Positions 1 to 8,392 of a stretch of 64,000 nucleotides of DNA are shown in pieces. How positions within the stretch are numbered: position 1 is the stretch's first letter; every line of letters begins with the position of its first letter. The notes under the pieces were generated by a model. The model saw nothing but the letters and a program-made list of their open reading frames with translations, was not told the origin of the DNA and searched no databases. Source of the DNA: JADLGH01 sp964586675 (GTDB lineage Bacteria; Desulfobacterota_D; UBA1144; Nemesobacterales; UBA2774). Made by a program: the position numbers and the translations under genes. The DNA lies in contig CAZPHQ010000003.1 of the NCBI GenBank assembly GCA_964586675.1, forward strand, positions 62,001 through 126,000, in the 5' to 3' direction.

Positions 1-733
1 TGAGCCAGGGCGCCGCCGAACTGTCGACGTACCATTCCAGAACGCCGTCCACCGGGTTTACCATCGAAGCGGGATATGGAAGCTGCTGACCCTCCCCTTC
101 GAGTATCTGCCTCAGAACGGGCTCCTTATCATCCCCCGCGACGAGAAACGAAACCCTCGCCCCGCTGTCGAGCACAGGGAATGTTACGCTCACCCTTTTC
201 TGCCCTGTCTGGGGATGTGTCGCCACGACGCAAATCTTTTCTATTTCCTTGAGCGTCGGCGCGCCGGGGAATAGAGAGGCCGTGTGGCCGTCGTCCCCCA
301 TGCCGAGGAATATCCAGTCGAAGCGCGGGAAGCCGCTCGCCGAGGACGGAACGAATTTTTTAATCGCCTCGCCGTAGCGCTCGGCCTCTTCCTCGGGTGG
401 ATTCTCGCCGAGTATGCGGTGCACGTTAGGCTCCGGTATAGGGATGTGGGAGAGGAGCGCGAGGTTCGTCATCTTGAAATTGCTCTCGTCGTTGTCAGGC
501 GGAACGCACCTTTCGTCGCCCCAGAAAAATATCACGCTGTCCCATGGCACGCTGTCCCTGTAGGGCGGCTGTGCGAGGACCTCGAAAAACGATTTCGGCG
601 TATGACCGCCCGAAAGCGCCGCTATCAGCCGCTCGCCAGCGGCGGCCTTTTGCTCGGCGGCGGCCTTGAAATCGGCCGCGAGACGCGCGGCCATTTCGGT
701 TACGCCCGGAAATTTATATATCTCGCGTTTCAT
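1..733 (-). CDS. pgl: 6-phosphogluconolactonase (partial, C-terminus outside the window)
   Basis: Hydrolyses 6-phosphogluconolactone to 6-phosphogluconate in the cytosol, the second step of the oxidative pentose phosphate pathway. The translation shows the SOL/DevB family signatures: a phosphate-binding SGGHTPKSFF segment about 43 residues in, then FFWGDERCVPPDNDESN, and later GMGDDGHTASLFPG. No stop codon is reached before position 1; about 244 codons are present, so only a few residues are probably missing. The ATG at 731-733 is preceded by AGGAG six bases upstream and lies nine bases after the zwf stop, so it is the last visible gene of the operon. Family assignment is firm. Confidence 0.93.
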   Translation of the reverse strand, partial: MKREIYKFPGVTEMAARLAADFKAAAEQKAAAGERLIAALSGGHTPKSFFEVLAQPPYRDSVPWDSVIFFWGDERCVPPDNDESNFKMTNLALLSHIPIPEPNVHRILGENPPEEEAERYGEAIKKFVPSSASGFPRFDWIFLGMGDDGHTASLFPGAPTLKEIEKICVVATHPQTGQKRVSVTFPVLDSGARVSFLVAGDDKEPVLRQILEGEGQQLPYPASMVNPVDGVLEWYVDSSAAPWL

Positions 734-742
734 CGGCGTCTC

Positions 743-2281
743 CTAAAGCTCGCAGGGTTCCCCGTTCGTCGAAAGATCCTTACAGGGGTAGCGCCAGTCC
801 TCGTCGGGAGCGTTGAATATATACTTCGCCTCCTCCGGTCCCCACGTGCCGGCCGGATACCCGTAAAGCGGCACGGTCGGATCGTTCTCCCATGCGTTCA
901 GTATCGGATCGACGAACGTCCAGCACGCCTCCACCGCGTCGGCGCGGGCGTAGTGAGTGGCGTCGCCGAGCATGCAGTCTAAAAGGAGCCTCTCGTAGGC
1001 CTCCGGGATGTAGGCGTCGGAGAGATCGGAGTAATGGAAATCCATTCCGACCTCCTTGATCTCGAATCCGGCCCCCGGCTTCTTCATGCCGAATTTAAGG
1101 AGTATGCCCTCGTCCGGCTGAATGCGGATTATGAGCTGGTTCGGCGTTGCCGCGCAGAGAATCTCCTCTGTGAAAAGACGGTGCGGCGTTTTCTTGAAAT
1201 CGATGACCACCTCGCTCACGCGCGTCGGAAGGCATTTGCCTGTCCGTAGATAGATCGGCACGTCGCTCCAGCGCCAGTTGTCTATGTAGAGCTTCATTGC
1301 GACGAACGTCTCCGTGCGGGAACCGGGAGCGACGTCCTTTTCATTTCTGTAACTCGCCACCTTCTTCCCGTCGACGACCGATTCGGTGTACTGCCCCCTC
1401 ACGACCTGTTTCGCCACGTCTTCAGGCTTTATGGGACGAAGCGATCTGAATATCTTTACCGTTTCATTCCTGACGTCAGTCGCGTCGAAAACGGAAGGAG
1501 GCTCGATCGTCACGGTGCCTAGAACCTGCAGCAGATGGTTCTGTATCATGTCCCTGAGCGCGCCGTAGTGGTCGTAGTATCCGCCCCTGTCCTCGACGCC
1601 TATAGACTCGGCCGCCGTGATCTCGATGCGGTTTATGTAGTTCCTGTTCCAGAGCGGCTCGAATATGCCGTTCGCGAAACGGAGCGCGAAAATATCCTGG
1701 ACCGTTTCCTTGCCGAGGTAGTGGTCTATCCTGTAAATCTGGTCCTCCCGGAACTTGCTCTGAAGGTCGGCGTTCAGCTTTTTTGCGGAGGCGAGGTCGC
1801 GTCCGAACGGCTTTTCGACCACTATGCGCCTCCACGGCGTGCCGTCATCTCCCTCCTTCGAGAGCCCGCTGTCGCCGAGGTTCCCGGCTATCGAGGAATA
1901 GAGGCTCGGCGATGTGGAGAGATAGAATATGTAATTTCCGTTGCTCTTGGCTTCGGTATCTATGGAGCTCAGCTTCTTCTTCAGATCGCCGTAGTGATTG
2001 AGATCGGTCGCGTCCATGGCCTGGTAGTAGACATGCTTCGCGAAATCGCCGAGCCTCCCCTTGTCAACGTCCTTGAGCCCGCCGTATGTCGAAACGTCGT
2101 CTATGGTCTTCTGCCTGTACTCGTCGTCCGAGAACGGCGATCTGCTCGTCCCGAGGACGGCGAAGCTGTCCGGCAGAAGGCCCTGTCTGAAAAGGGCGTA
2201 GAGCGCGGGCAGGAGCTTTCTTTTGGTGAGGTCGCCCGAAGCGCCGAATATTACGATTACGCAGCTGTTTACCTGTGCCAT
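743..2281 (-). CDS. zwf: Glucose-6-phosphate 1-dehydrogenase
   Basis: Oxidises glucose 6-phosphate to 6-phosphogluconolactone with reduction of NAD(P)+, the committed step of the oxidative pentose phosphate pathway. The 512-residue length is normal for the family. The N-terminal Rossmann motif GASGDLTKRK sits at residues 13-22, EKPFG at 156-160, and the active-site signature RIDHYLGKE at 184-192 includes the substrate-binding Lys and catalytic His. It lies between gnd and pgl in one co-directional run, so all three oxidative-branch enzymes are likely made from one message. Nothing is missing or truncated. Confidence 0.97.
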   Translation of the reverse strand: MAQVNSCVIVIFGASGDLTKRKLLPALYALFRQGLLPDSFAVLGTSRSPFSDDEYRQKTIDDVSTYGGLKDVDKGRLGDFAKHVYYQAMDATDLNHYGDLKKKLSSIDTEAKSNGNYIFYLSTSPSLYSSIAGNLGDSGLSKEGDDGTPWRRIVVEKPFGRDLASAKKLNADLQSKFREDQIYRIDHYLGKETVQDIFALRFANGIFEPLWNRNYINRIEITAAESIGVEDRGGYYDHYGALRDMIQNHLLQVLGTVTIEPPSVFDATDVRNETVKIFRSLRPIKPEDVAKQVVRGQYTESVVDGKKVASYRNEKDVAPGSRTETFVAMKLYIDNWRWSDVPIYLRTGKCLPTRVSEVVIDFKKTPHRLFTEEILCAATPNQLIIRIQPDEGILLKFGMKKPGAGFEIKEVGMDFHYSDLSDAYIPEAYERLLLDCMLGDATHYARADAVEACWTFVDPILNAWENDPTVPLYGYPAGTWGPEEAKYIFNAPDEDWRYPCKDLSTNGEPCEL

Positions 2282-2336
2282 TTGCGTTCCCTCTCTTCTG
2301 ATTCGATTTCAAGCGCCGATAAGATTGTCGCGTCTT

Positions 2337-3248
2337 TTACTTGCCGTCATCGGCCTTTTTCTTGACCGCGTGTCCGCCGAACTGGTTCCTTAACGCGGCT
2401 ATAGTCTTCATGGCGAAGGAGTCGCTGTCCCTCGACTGTATCCTCGCTATTAGGGATGCCGTGATTATAGGCGCGGGCACGTTCTGACGAAGCGCGGCTT
2501 CGACTGTCCACCTTCCCTCGCCGCTGTCCCAGACGTAGGGATCAAGGTCGGAAAGCGTCGGGTCGGCCTTGAACACGCGCTCGGCGAGGTCGAGGAGCCA
2601 CGAGCGGATGACGCTCCCGTGCTTCCACACCTTGCTCACAGCCTTAAGATCGATGTCGAACGGCGAGCTGTGGAGAACGGCGAATCCCTCGGCGTAGGCC
2701 TGGAGGAGGCCGTACTCGATGCCGTTGTGCACCATCTTAACGTAATGCCCGGAGCCGACGGGACCGCAGTGAAGGTAGCCGTATCTCGGAGCGAGGCTCT
2801 TGAATATGGGTTCCACGTGATCGACGGCTGCCTTGTTCCCGCCATACATCAGGCAGTAGCCTTCCTTAAGCCCCCATATGCCGCCGCTCGTCCCGCAGTC
2901 TATGAATTCGATGCCCGAGGATTCGAGCCCCTTGGCGCGCTTTTGTGAATCCTGCCACTCGGAGTTTCCGCCGTCGATTATTATGTCGCCTTTTTTAAGG
3001 TGCTTCCTGAGCTCCCTGATGTTCTGATCGACGGGCTTTCCCGAAGGGACCATGAGCCATACCACCCTCGGCTTCGGGAGCTTCTTGACCATGTCCGCTA
3101 TCGAGCTCGACGGTATCGCGCCCTTCTTCGCATACTCCTCGACCGGCTCCGGCGTGAGGTTCCATACGACGACCTCGTGCCCGTCCTGCATGAGGCGCTC
3201 CGTCATGTTGCCGCCCATTTTACCAAGTCCTACCATCGCTATTTTCAT
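2337..3248 (-). CDS. gnd: 6-phosphogluconate dehydrogenase, decarboxylating, short form
   Basis: Oxidatively decarboxylates 6-phosphogluconate to ribulose 5-phosphate. The Rossmann motif GLGKMG is at residues 7-12, the substrate-binding CGTSGG at 118-123, and the catalytic segment GSGHYVKMVHNGIEYG at 165-180 carries the catalytic Lys171. At 303 residues it is the short type (GntZ/YqeC-like) lacking the second helical repeat of the about 470-residue enzyme; members of this type often prefer NAD+, but cofactor use cannot be read from the sequence with certainty. It stands between rpe and zwf in the pentose phosphate operon. Confidence 0.95.
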   Translation of the reverse strand: MKIAMVGLGKMGGNMTERLMQDGHEVVVWNLTPEPVEEYAKKGAIPSSSIADMVKKLPKPRVVWLMVPSGKPVDQNIRELRKHLKKGDIIIDGGNSEWQDSQKRAKGLESSGIEFIDCGTSGGIWGLKEGYCLMYGGNKAAVDHVEPIFKSLAPRYGYLHCGPVGSGHYVKMVHNGIEYGLLQAYAEGFAVLHSSPFDIDLKAVSKVWKHGSVIRSWLLDLAERVFKADPTLSDLDPYVWDSGEGRWTVEAALRQNVPAPIITASLIARIQSRDSDSFAMKTIAALRNQFGGHAVKKKADDGK

Positions 3249-3314
3249 GTCGCCCTCCTGTATAATTGGATTGAGTTTTGTCCTTCTTGTTCAAACTTGC
3301 AAATACGTATCAAG

Positions 3315-3971
3315 TCAGGCGACCCTCGCGAGAAGGCCGGAGACGTTCTCCTTCACCGAGCCCCGCGTGTTGTATACGCTCGAGCCGGCGACAAGCACTG
3401 TCGTGCCCGCCTCGACTATATCGCGGACGTTTTCGAGGTCTATACCGCCGTCTACACCTATCGGGACGTCGAGCCCCCGCGTGTTCAGCATCTCCTTCAA
3501 TATGCGTATCTTTTCGAGCTGCGTGCGTATGAACTTCTGACCGCCGAATCCCGGATTGACTCCCATCACCTGGACGAAGTCCGCGAGCTCGAGAACCTCT
3601 TCTATCGCGTAGGGAGGAGTGCCCGGATTGAGCGTCACGCCCGCCTGAATGCCGTGCTCCCTTATCGATTCGAGGACTCGGTGTATATGCGGGCAGACTT
3701 CCTGGTGGACGATGATGCGGTCGGCGCCGGATTTGACGAACTCAGCTATGTACTTTTCCGGCTCGACTATCATGAGGTGAACATCGAGCTTTAATTTTAC
3801 GAGGGGCCTTATCGCGGCCACGGTGCCGGGCCCAAAGTTAATGTTGGGGACGAAACGCCCGTCCATGACGTCTATCTGTATCCACGAGACACCGGCCCTT
3901 TCGGCCTCGAGAACTGCCTCGCCCAGCCTCGTGAAATCGGCCGAGAGTATGGACGGCTCTACAATAACCAT
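3315..3971 (-). CDS. rpe: Ribulose-phosphate 3-epimerase
   Basis: Interconverts ribulose 5-phosphate and xylulose 5-phosphate, linking the oxidative branch to transketolase. The 218-residue TIM barrel has the family pattern: PSILSADF at residues 6-13, the metal/catalytic segment IDVMDGRFVPN at 33-43 (catalytic Asp34), HLMIVEP around 65-71, VMGVNPGFGGQ, and a second Asp in GVDGGI. It follows rpiA by about 23 bases, so the two pentose-phosphate isomerising enzymes are adjacent and probably co-translated from the same transcript. Confidence 0.96.
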   Translation of the reverse strand: MVIVEPSILSADFTRLGEAVLEAERAGVSWIQIDVMDGRFVPNINFGPGTVAAIRPLVKLKLDVHLMIVEPEKYIAEFVKSGADRIIVHQEVCPHIHRVLESIREHGIQAGVTLNPGTPPYAIEEVLELADFVQVMGVNPGFGGQKFIRTQLEKIRILKEMLNTRGLDVPIGVDGGIDLENVRDIVEAGTTVLVAGSSVYNTRGSVKENVSGLLARVA

Positions 3972-3994
3972 GCGCCATTTACCTCCCGTTTTTT

Positions 3995-4720
3995 TTACGA
4001 ATCGTTCCGCTTCTGATACCTTATGCCGTGAGACGTGGCAACGATGACCTCGCTCGCGGTCCCTATGAAAAGCCCGAACTCCGCTATACCGGCCTTCTGT
4101 CCGAGCTTGCCCGCCAGCTCTTCGAGGTTCGCTATAGGTCCGAACCTGCAGTCGAGTATGTAGTTCGACTGGTCGGTCTCGTAGATTTCCCCGCCGTCCT
4201 TCTTACGGAGGACAGGCTCTCCGCCGAGCGATTTCAGAAACTCCGCGACCGGCTTCCACGCAAATGGTATGACCTCTATCGGAACGGGAAAATGCGTCCC
4301 GAGCCTCGGCGAGAGCTTGCTCTCGTCGACGACCATCACATTCCGCCTGCTCGCTTGCGCAAGGACCTTTTCACGCAGCAGCGCCCCGCCGCCTCCCTTT
4401 ATGAGGTTAAGCGCCGGATCGACTTCGTCGGCCCCGTCTATCGTGAGGTCAATCGCCTGCTTCTCGTCGAAGGTTATAAGCGGAATACCGAATTCCCTGG
4501 CGCTCTTTTCAGTATCCAGAGAGCTGGGTATGCCGACTATGTCCTTGAGCCGCCCGTCGGCGAGCCTTTTCCCGATCTCTTCCAGTGCAAAGTGAGTGGT
4601 GCTGCCGGTGCCGAGCCCGAGGACCATGCCCGGGCTTACGAGGTCTACGGCGCTTATGCCGGCCTCTCTCTTGAGCCTGTCCTGAAGGGCCTTGCCGTTT
4701 GCGTTCGGAGATTTGCTCAA
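3995..4720 (-). CDS. rpiA: Ribose-5-phosphate isomerase A
   Basis: Interconverts ribose 5-phosphate and ribulose 5-phosphate. The RpiA motifs GLGTGSTTHFA (about residues 35-45), DGADEVDP (95-102) and KGGGGALLREK (108-118) are intact; length is 241 residues. The start is a TTG at 4718-4720 that overlaps the TGA stop of the upstream HAD gene (TTGA), a typical translational-coupling arrangement; no ATG fits the N-terminus of the family as well. The first ten or so residues are a non-conserved extension. Confidence 0.95.
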   Translation of the reverse strand: MSKSPNANGKALQDRLKREAGISAVDLVSPGMVLGLGTGSTTHFALEEIGKRLADGRLKDIVGIPSSLDTEKSAREFGIPLITFDEKQAIDLTIDGADEVDPALNLIKGGGGALLREKVLAQASRRNVMVVDESKLSPRLGTHFPVPIEVIPFAWKPVAEFLKSLGGEPVLRKKDGGEIYETDQSNYILDCRFGPIANLEELAGKLGQKAGIAEFGLFIGTASEVIVATSHGIRYQKRNDS

Positions 4721-5472
4721 CCCGCGCTCTCCCTTGCGCCGCTCAGCTCGCGCATGAATTCGTCGACAGCAGGGATGAGCTGTGTAGCGTCGTCCAGTAT
4801 CTTCATGGCCGGGGACGGCGGAAGGGCATGAACGCCCGCGCGCGTGTAATCCGTCGTTACGACCATGCAGTACATCTTCGCCGCAAGCGCGGCCTTAACG
4901 CCCGAGGCCGAATCCTCTACGACGAGGCATTCGTAGTGCTCGATGCCGAGATACCCGGCTAAAAGATTGTATATCTCCGGGTCGGGCTTCCCCCTGTCGA
5001 CATCTTCTATCGTGGCCACGAAATCGAAATCGTCCGCGATGCCGAGGACGTCCATAACCCTGTAAGCCTCTTCCCTGTGTGACATCGTTCCGAGGCCCGT
5101 GGGGTAACCTTCGGCTCTCACCTTTTTAAGAAGCCCGTAGTTATAAGGGCACAAATGCTGCTTCAGGGTTTCGGGGTCTGATATCATCTGAAAATAGCTC
5201 TTGAGCCTTATCTCGACAAAGGCCTGCCACGGCGCGGAAACGCCGAACTTCTTCATCCTCGCCGCGGCTTTCTCACCGAGATCGAAACGTTTTAGGAGAC
5301 CCTCCGCGACTTCCTTCCGCGAGAGGCCGACGTAGTCTTTGAACGCGGCGATTACCTCGTCTTCGGTGAGTCCGCCGTCGAGCTCCACGGCAGCCCGCGC
5401 GTACGACTTAGCTTTTAACGCTTCGGTCTGGACGAGCGTGCCGTCGAGATCGAATATGAACGCTTTTATCAC
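4717..5472 (-). CDS. HAD-superfamily sugar-phosphatase/phosphomutase-like protein
   Basis: A 251-residue haloacid-dehalogenase-fold hydrolase of the beta-phosphoglucomutase/phosphatase subgroup. The nucleophile motif FDLDGTLVQTE lies at residues 7-17 (Asp8, Asp10), a helical cap follows, and the C-terminal acidic motif VVEDSASGVKAALAA supplies the Mg2+ ligands. It overlaps rpiA by four bases and sits twelve bases from the tal-pgi stop, so it is firmly part of the pentose phosphate operon. The substrate is not evident; removal of a phosphorylated by-product of sugar metabolism or a hexose-phosphate mutase step is plausible but inferred. Confidence 0.82.
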   Translation of the reverse strand: MIKAFIFDLDGTLVQTEALKAKSYARAAVELDGGLTEDEVIAAFKDYVGLSRKEVAEGLLKRFDLGEKAAARMKKFGVSAPWQAFVEIRLKSYFQMISDPETLKQHLCPYNYGLLKKVRAEGYPTGLGTMSHREEAYRVMDVLGIADDFDFVATIEDVDRGKPDPEIYNLLAGYLGIEHYECLVVEDSASGVKAALAAKMYCMVVTTDYTRAGVHALPPSPAMKILDDATQLIPAVDEFMRELSGARESAG

Positions 5473-5484
5473 TGCTCATTCCTT

Positions 5485-8313
5485 CTATAGAAGTTTCGCG
5501 AGCTTGTTTATGCCTCCGACGACGTCCTCGCCGAGATGGAAAGTTATGACCTTCCTCTTCACGTTGAGAAGGGCCTGGCGGTCTCCGAGCGCCTCGGCGT
5601 TCACGAATACGCCGAACGATATGGACGACGCCTTCTTGCCCGGCTCGTCCGGTATCGGAGCGTCCTCGGGTTTTTCGGAAGTGAACTGTATAAAGAGGCC
5701 GTGCCCGGCGTCGCCCTTGTGGAGCTGCCCCGTGGAATGGAGGAACCTTGGGCCGTAGCCGACCGTCGTCGCGAGCCTGTATTTCTTCTGCACCTTGCTT
5801 CGGAGCTTCTGGAGCGCGGCGTATGTTTCATCCGAGGGCTTCACGTAAGCCTGAAACGCGACGTAGCTTCTTCCCTTGCCCTCGTCCCTCCCGGGCTTTG
5901 CGTAAGACAGGAATTTCGTGAGGGCTTCCTCAAGGCTCTTCGCCTTGAAGTCTGAATATACGGTTATATCGCCCACTTCGAGCTTGTTCGCCTTCATCGG
6001 AGGGAGCTGACCTTTTTTCTGGTACTCGGCTATCATGTTGCGGGCGAGCACCTTCGCGGCCTCTACGTTCGGCTGGTCGAAAGGATTTATGCCTATGATG
6101 CGCCCGGCGATAGCTATCGCCATCTCCCACCTGAAGAATTCTCCGCCGAGAGCGTATATATCTTTCAGATTGATGTAGACGACAGGATGCCCGGCCTTCT
6201 CAACAGCCTTCACCTGCTTGTCGTAGGTGCTGTCGTCAACGAGGCGAAGGTAAACGAATAACCTGTCGTTCGCGTAAAATTCCGGCGCCGCGAGAGGCTC
6301 TCTGTCGACGGGGAGTATGCCCTTTCCTTCCTTGCCGGTGCTTTCGGCTATCAGCTGCTCTACCCACGAGCCGAAGCTCTCGATCGGAGGGGAGGCGACG
6401 AGCGTAACCTTATCATGCCCGGCCTTTGCGAGCTCGCCGAGTATAGCGCCGAGCCAAACGCCCGACTGGTTGCCCTTCCCCGAATCGCTGCAGCTCTCGT
6501 TGTTATGGAGCATCGTTATCGCCCTTCCGAGGAGCGTATCGAGATCGACTCCCTGAAACGCCGCCGGCGGAATGCCGACGAACGAGAGGGCCGAGTAGCG
6601 ACCGCCGATGTTGGGGTCGTTTAAGAAAATTTTTCTGAACTTGAGCTCCGTCGCCAGTTTCTGAAGCCCGCTTCCCGGGTCGGTTATGGCTATGAAATGC
6701 TTGCCGACTTCTTTTTTGCCGACCTCGGCCAGCGTCTCGTTGTAGAAATATTTCATGAAGGAAAGCGTCTCCGCGGTGCCCCCGGATTTCGTCGAAACGA
6801 GGAAGACCGTCTTCGACATGTCGAGGCGATTACGCTGCTCGAGAACGGCCCCCGGATCGGTGCTGTCGAGCACCGCTACGTCGAGGTAGCCCTTTTTCAC
6901 GCCGTATGTCTCGCGTAAGACGAGCGGCGCGAGGCTCGACCCGCCCATTCCCAGGAGGAGTGCGTTCTTATAGCCGTCGGCCTTCACCTCGTCGACGACT
7001 TTTCTTATATCGGGAAGTGCGTCCACCATGACTTCGGGGATGTGAAGCCATCCGAGCCTGTTGCTGATTTCGGTCGGGTCGTCCCTCCAGACCATGTAAT
7101 CGAAGTTCCAGATTTTCTGTACGATGTTGTCGGCCGCGATTCCCTGAAGGGTTTTATCAACGGCCGCCTGATACTTTCCCAGGGATGCGGTATATGCCTC
7201 CTTGCTGCCTTCGAGCTCCTTCTTTTTCTGCTCGATGCTCGACATAAGGGTTTTAAACGAATCCGCGAAGAGACCGACGCCTTCCTTGAGGAGCTTTTTC
7301 GTCACGTCATCGAGGTCGATGCCGAGCTTCCCGAGCTTCTTCACATCCTCCCTCGCTTTTTTCACGCCCTTGGTTATCGTGAGCACGGGCTTTCCATGAT
7401 CCTTGAACGCCTTGTACGTCGCGGGCGGGACGGTGTTTACGGTATCCGGCCCTATCAGCTCGTCGACGTAAAGCGTATCAGGATACGCCGGGTTCTTCGT
7501 GCTCGTGCTCGCCCAGAGCGGCCTCTGCACCCTCGCCCCCGCATCGGCGAGCTTCTTCCATCTCTTGCCCTTGAATATGTTTCTGAAGTCGTCGTAAGCG
7601 ATCTTCGCGTTGGCTACAGCTATCTTGCCCTGAAGGTCCTTGTTGCCGATCTTTTCGAGCTGGGGATCGACAGCGGTATCAACACGGCTGACGAAGAAGG
7701 AGGCTACGGAGGCTATCCTGTCCACCCTGTGCCCCTTGAACACCGATGGCCCGCTGGCCGCGAGCCTTTCGAGCCCCTCTATGTAGGCTTCCGCGACAGC
7801 CTTATACTGCTCGAGGCTGAATATGAGGGTTACGTTGACGTTTACTCCCGAGGCGATGAGCTCCGTTATGGCCGGCATGCCGGCCTTTGTCGCCGGCACT
7901 TTTATCATAACATTCGGCCGGCCGAGCGTCAGGTAGTAGCGCTTGGCCTCGCGTATCGTTTTCTTGGTGTCGTTCGCGAGCGTCGGGCTCACCTCAAGGC
8001 TTATGAAACCGTCCCGCCCTTCCGTCTCGTCGTAGAGCGGCCTGAAGAGGTCGGCGGCCATCGCGATATCCTTGAGCGCGAGGGCCTCGTATATCTCGTT
8101 AACTGATTTGCCTTCGGCGACGAGGGCCTTGAAATCCTCGTCGTAATCCGAGCTTCCGGCTATCGCCTTTTCGAGTATGGAAGGGTTCGACGTCTCGCCC
8201 CTGAGCCCCTCGTCTATGAGGGCCTTCAGCTCTCCCGAGGTTAAAAACGATCTTCTTATATAATCGTACCAAATCGACTGACCCAGCTTGGTCAAATCAT
8301 GGATTGTGGACAT
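5485..8313 (-). CDS. tal-pgi: Bifunctional transaldolase / glucose-6-phosphate isomerase
   Basis: One 942-residue polypeptide joins two enzymes. Residues 1 to about 365 form a TalB-like transaldolase, with TSNPSILEKAI at 41-51 and the Schiff-base lysine in NVMIKVPATKAG (Lys138). Residues from about 395 to the end form glucose-6-phosphate isomerase, with GMGGSS at 455-460, STKSGGTAET at 507-516 and GGRYSALSFVG further on. The charged, helical stretch near 315-390 may act as the linker. Such fusions are known in some bacteria. Here it lets the operon return fructose 6-phosphate from the non-oxidative branch directly to glucose 6-phosphate, which favours a cyclic, NADPH-yielding pathway; that advantage is inferred. 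Confidence 0.95.
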   Translation of the reverse strand: MSTIHDLTKLGQSIWYDYIRRSFLTSGELKALIDEGLRGETSNPSILEKAIAGSSDYDEDFKALVAEGKSVNEIYEALALKDIAMAADLFRPLYDETEGRDGFISLEVSPTLANDTKKTIREAKRYYLTLGRPNVMIKVPATKAGMPAITELIASGVNVNVTLIFSLEQYKAVAEAYIEGLERLAASGPSVFKGHRVDRIASVASFFVSRVDTAVDPQLEKIGNKDLQGKIAVANAKIAYDDFRNIFKGKRWKKLADAGARVQRPLWASTSTKNPAYPDTLYVDELIGPDTVNTVPPATYKAFKDHGKPVLTITKGVKKAREDVKKLGKLGIDLDDVTKKLLKEGVGLFADSFKTLMSSIEQKKKELEGSKEAYTASLGKYQAAVDKTLQGIAADNIVQKIWNFDYMVWRDDPTEISNRLGWLHIPEVMVDALPDIRKVVDEVKADGYKNALLLGMGGSSLAPLVLRETYGVKKGYLDVAVLDSTDPGAVLEQRNRLDMSKTVFLVSTKSGGTAETLSFMKYFYNETLAEVGKKEVGKHFIAITDPGSGLQKLATELKFRKIFLNDPNIGGRYSALSFVGIPPAAFQGVDLDTLLGRAITMLHNNESCSDSGKGNQSGVWLGAILGELAKAGHDKVTLVASPPIESFGSWVEQLIAESTGKEGKGILPVDREPLAAPEFYANDRLFVYLRLVDDSTYDKQVKAVEKAGHPVVYINLKDIYALGGEFFRWEMAIAIAGRIIGINPFDQPNVEAAKVLARNMIAEYQKKGQLPPMKANKLEVGDITVYSDFKAKSLEEALTKFLSYAKPGRDEGKGRSYVAFQAYVKPSDETYAALQKLRSKVQKKYRLATTVGYGPRFLHSTGQLHKGDAGHGLFIQFTSEKPEDAPIPDEPGKKASSISFGVFVNAEALGDRQALLNVKRKVITFHLGEDVVGGINKLAKLL

Positions 8314-8392
8314 TCGTTTTCCCCCGTACTTTGATTTTTCGCTTCGCCCGGCGGCGACTGCGGCAATATTGCAATATCCTGTTAAATCTACT

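Noticed and set aside
7042..8106. A 354-codon plus-strand frame opposite tal-pgi.
   Set aside because: It is antisense to conserved catalytic segments of the transaldolase domain, lacks a ribosome site and shows no recognisable motif.
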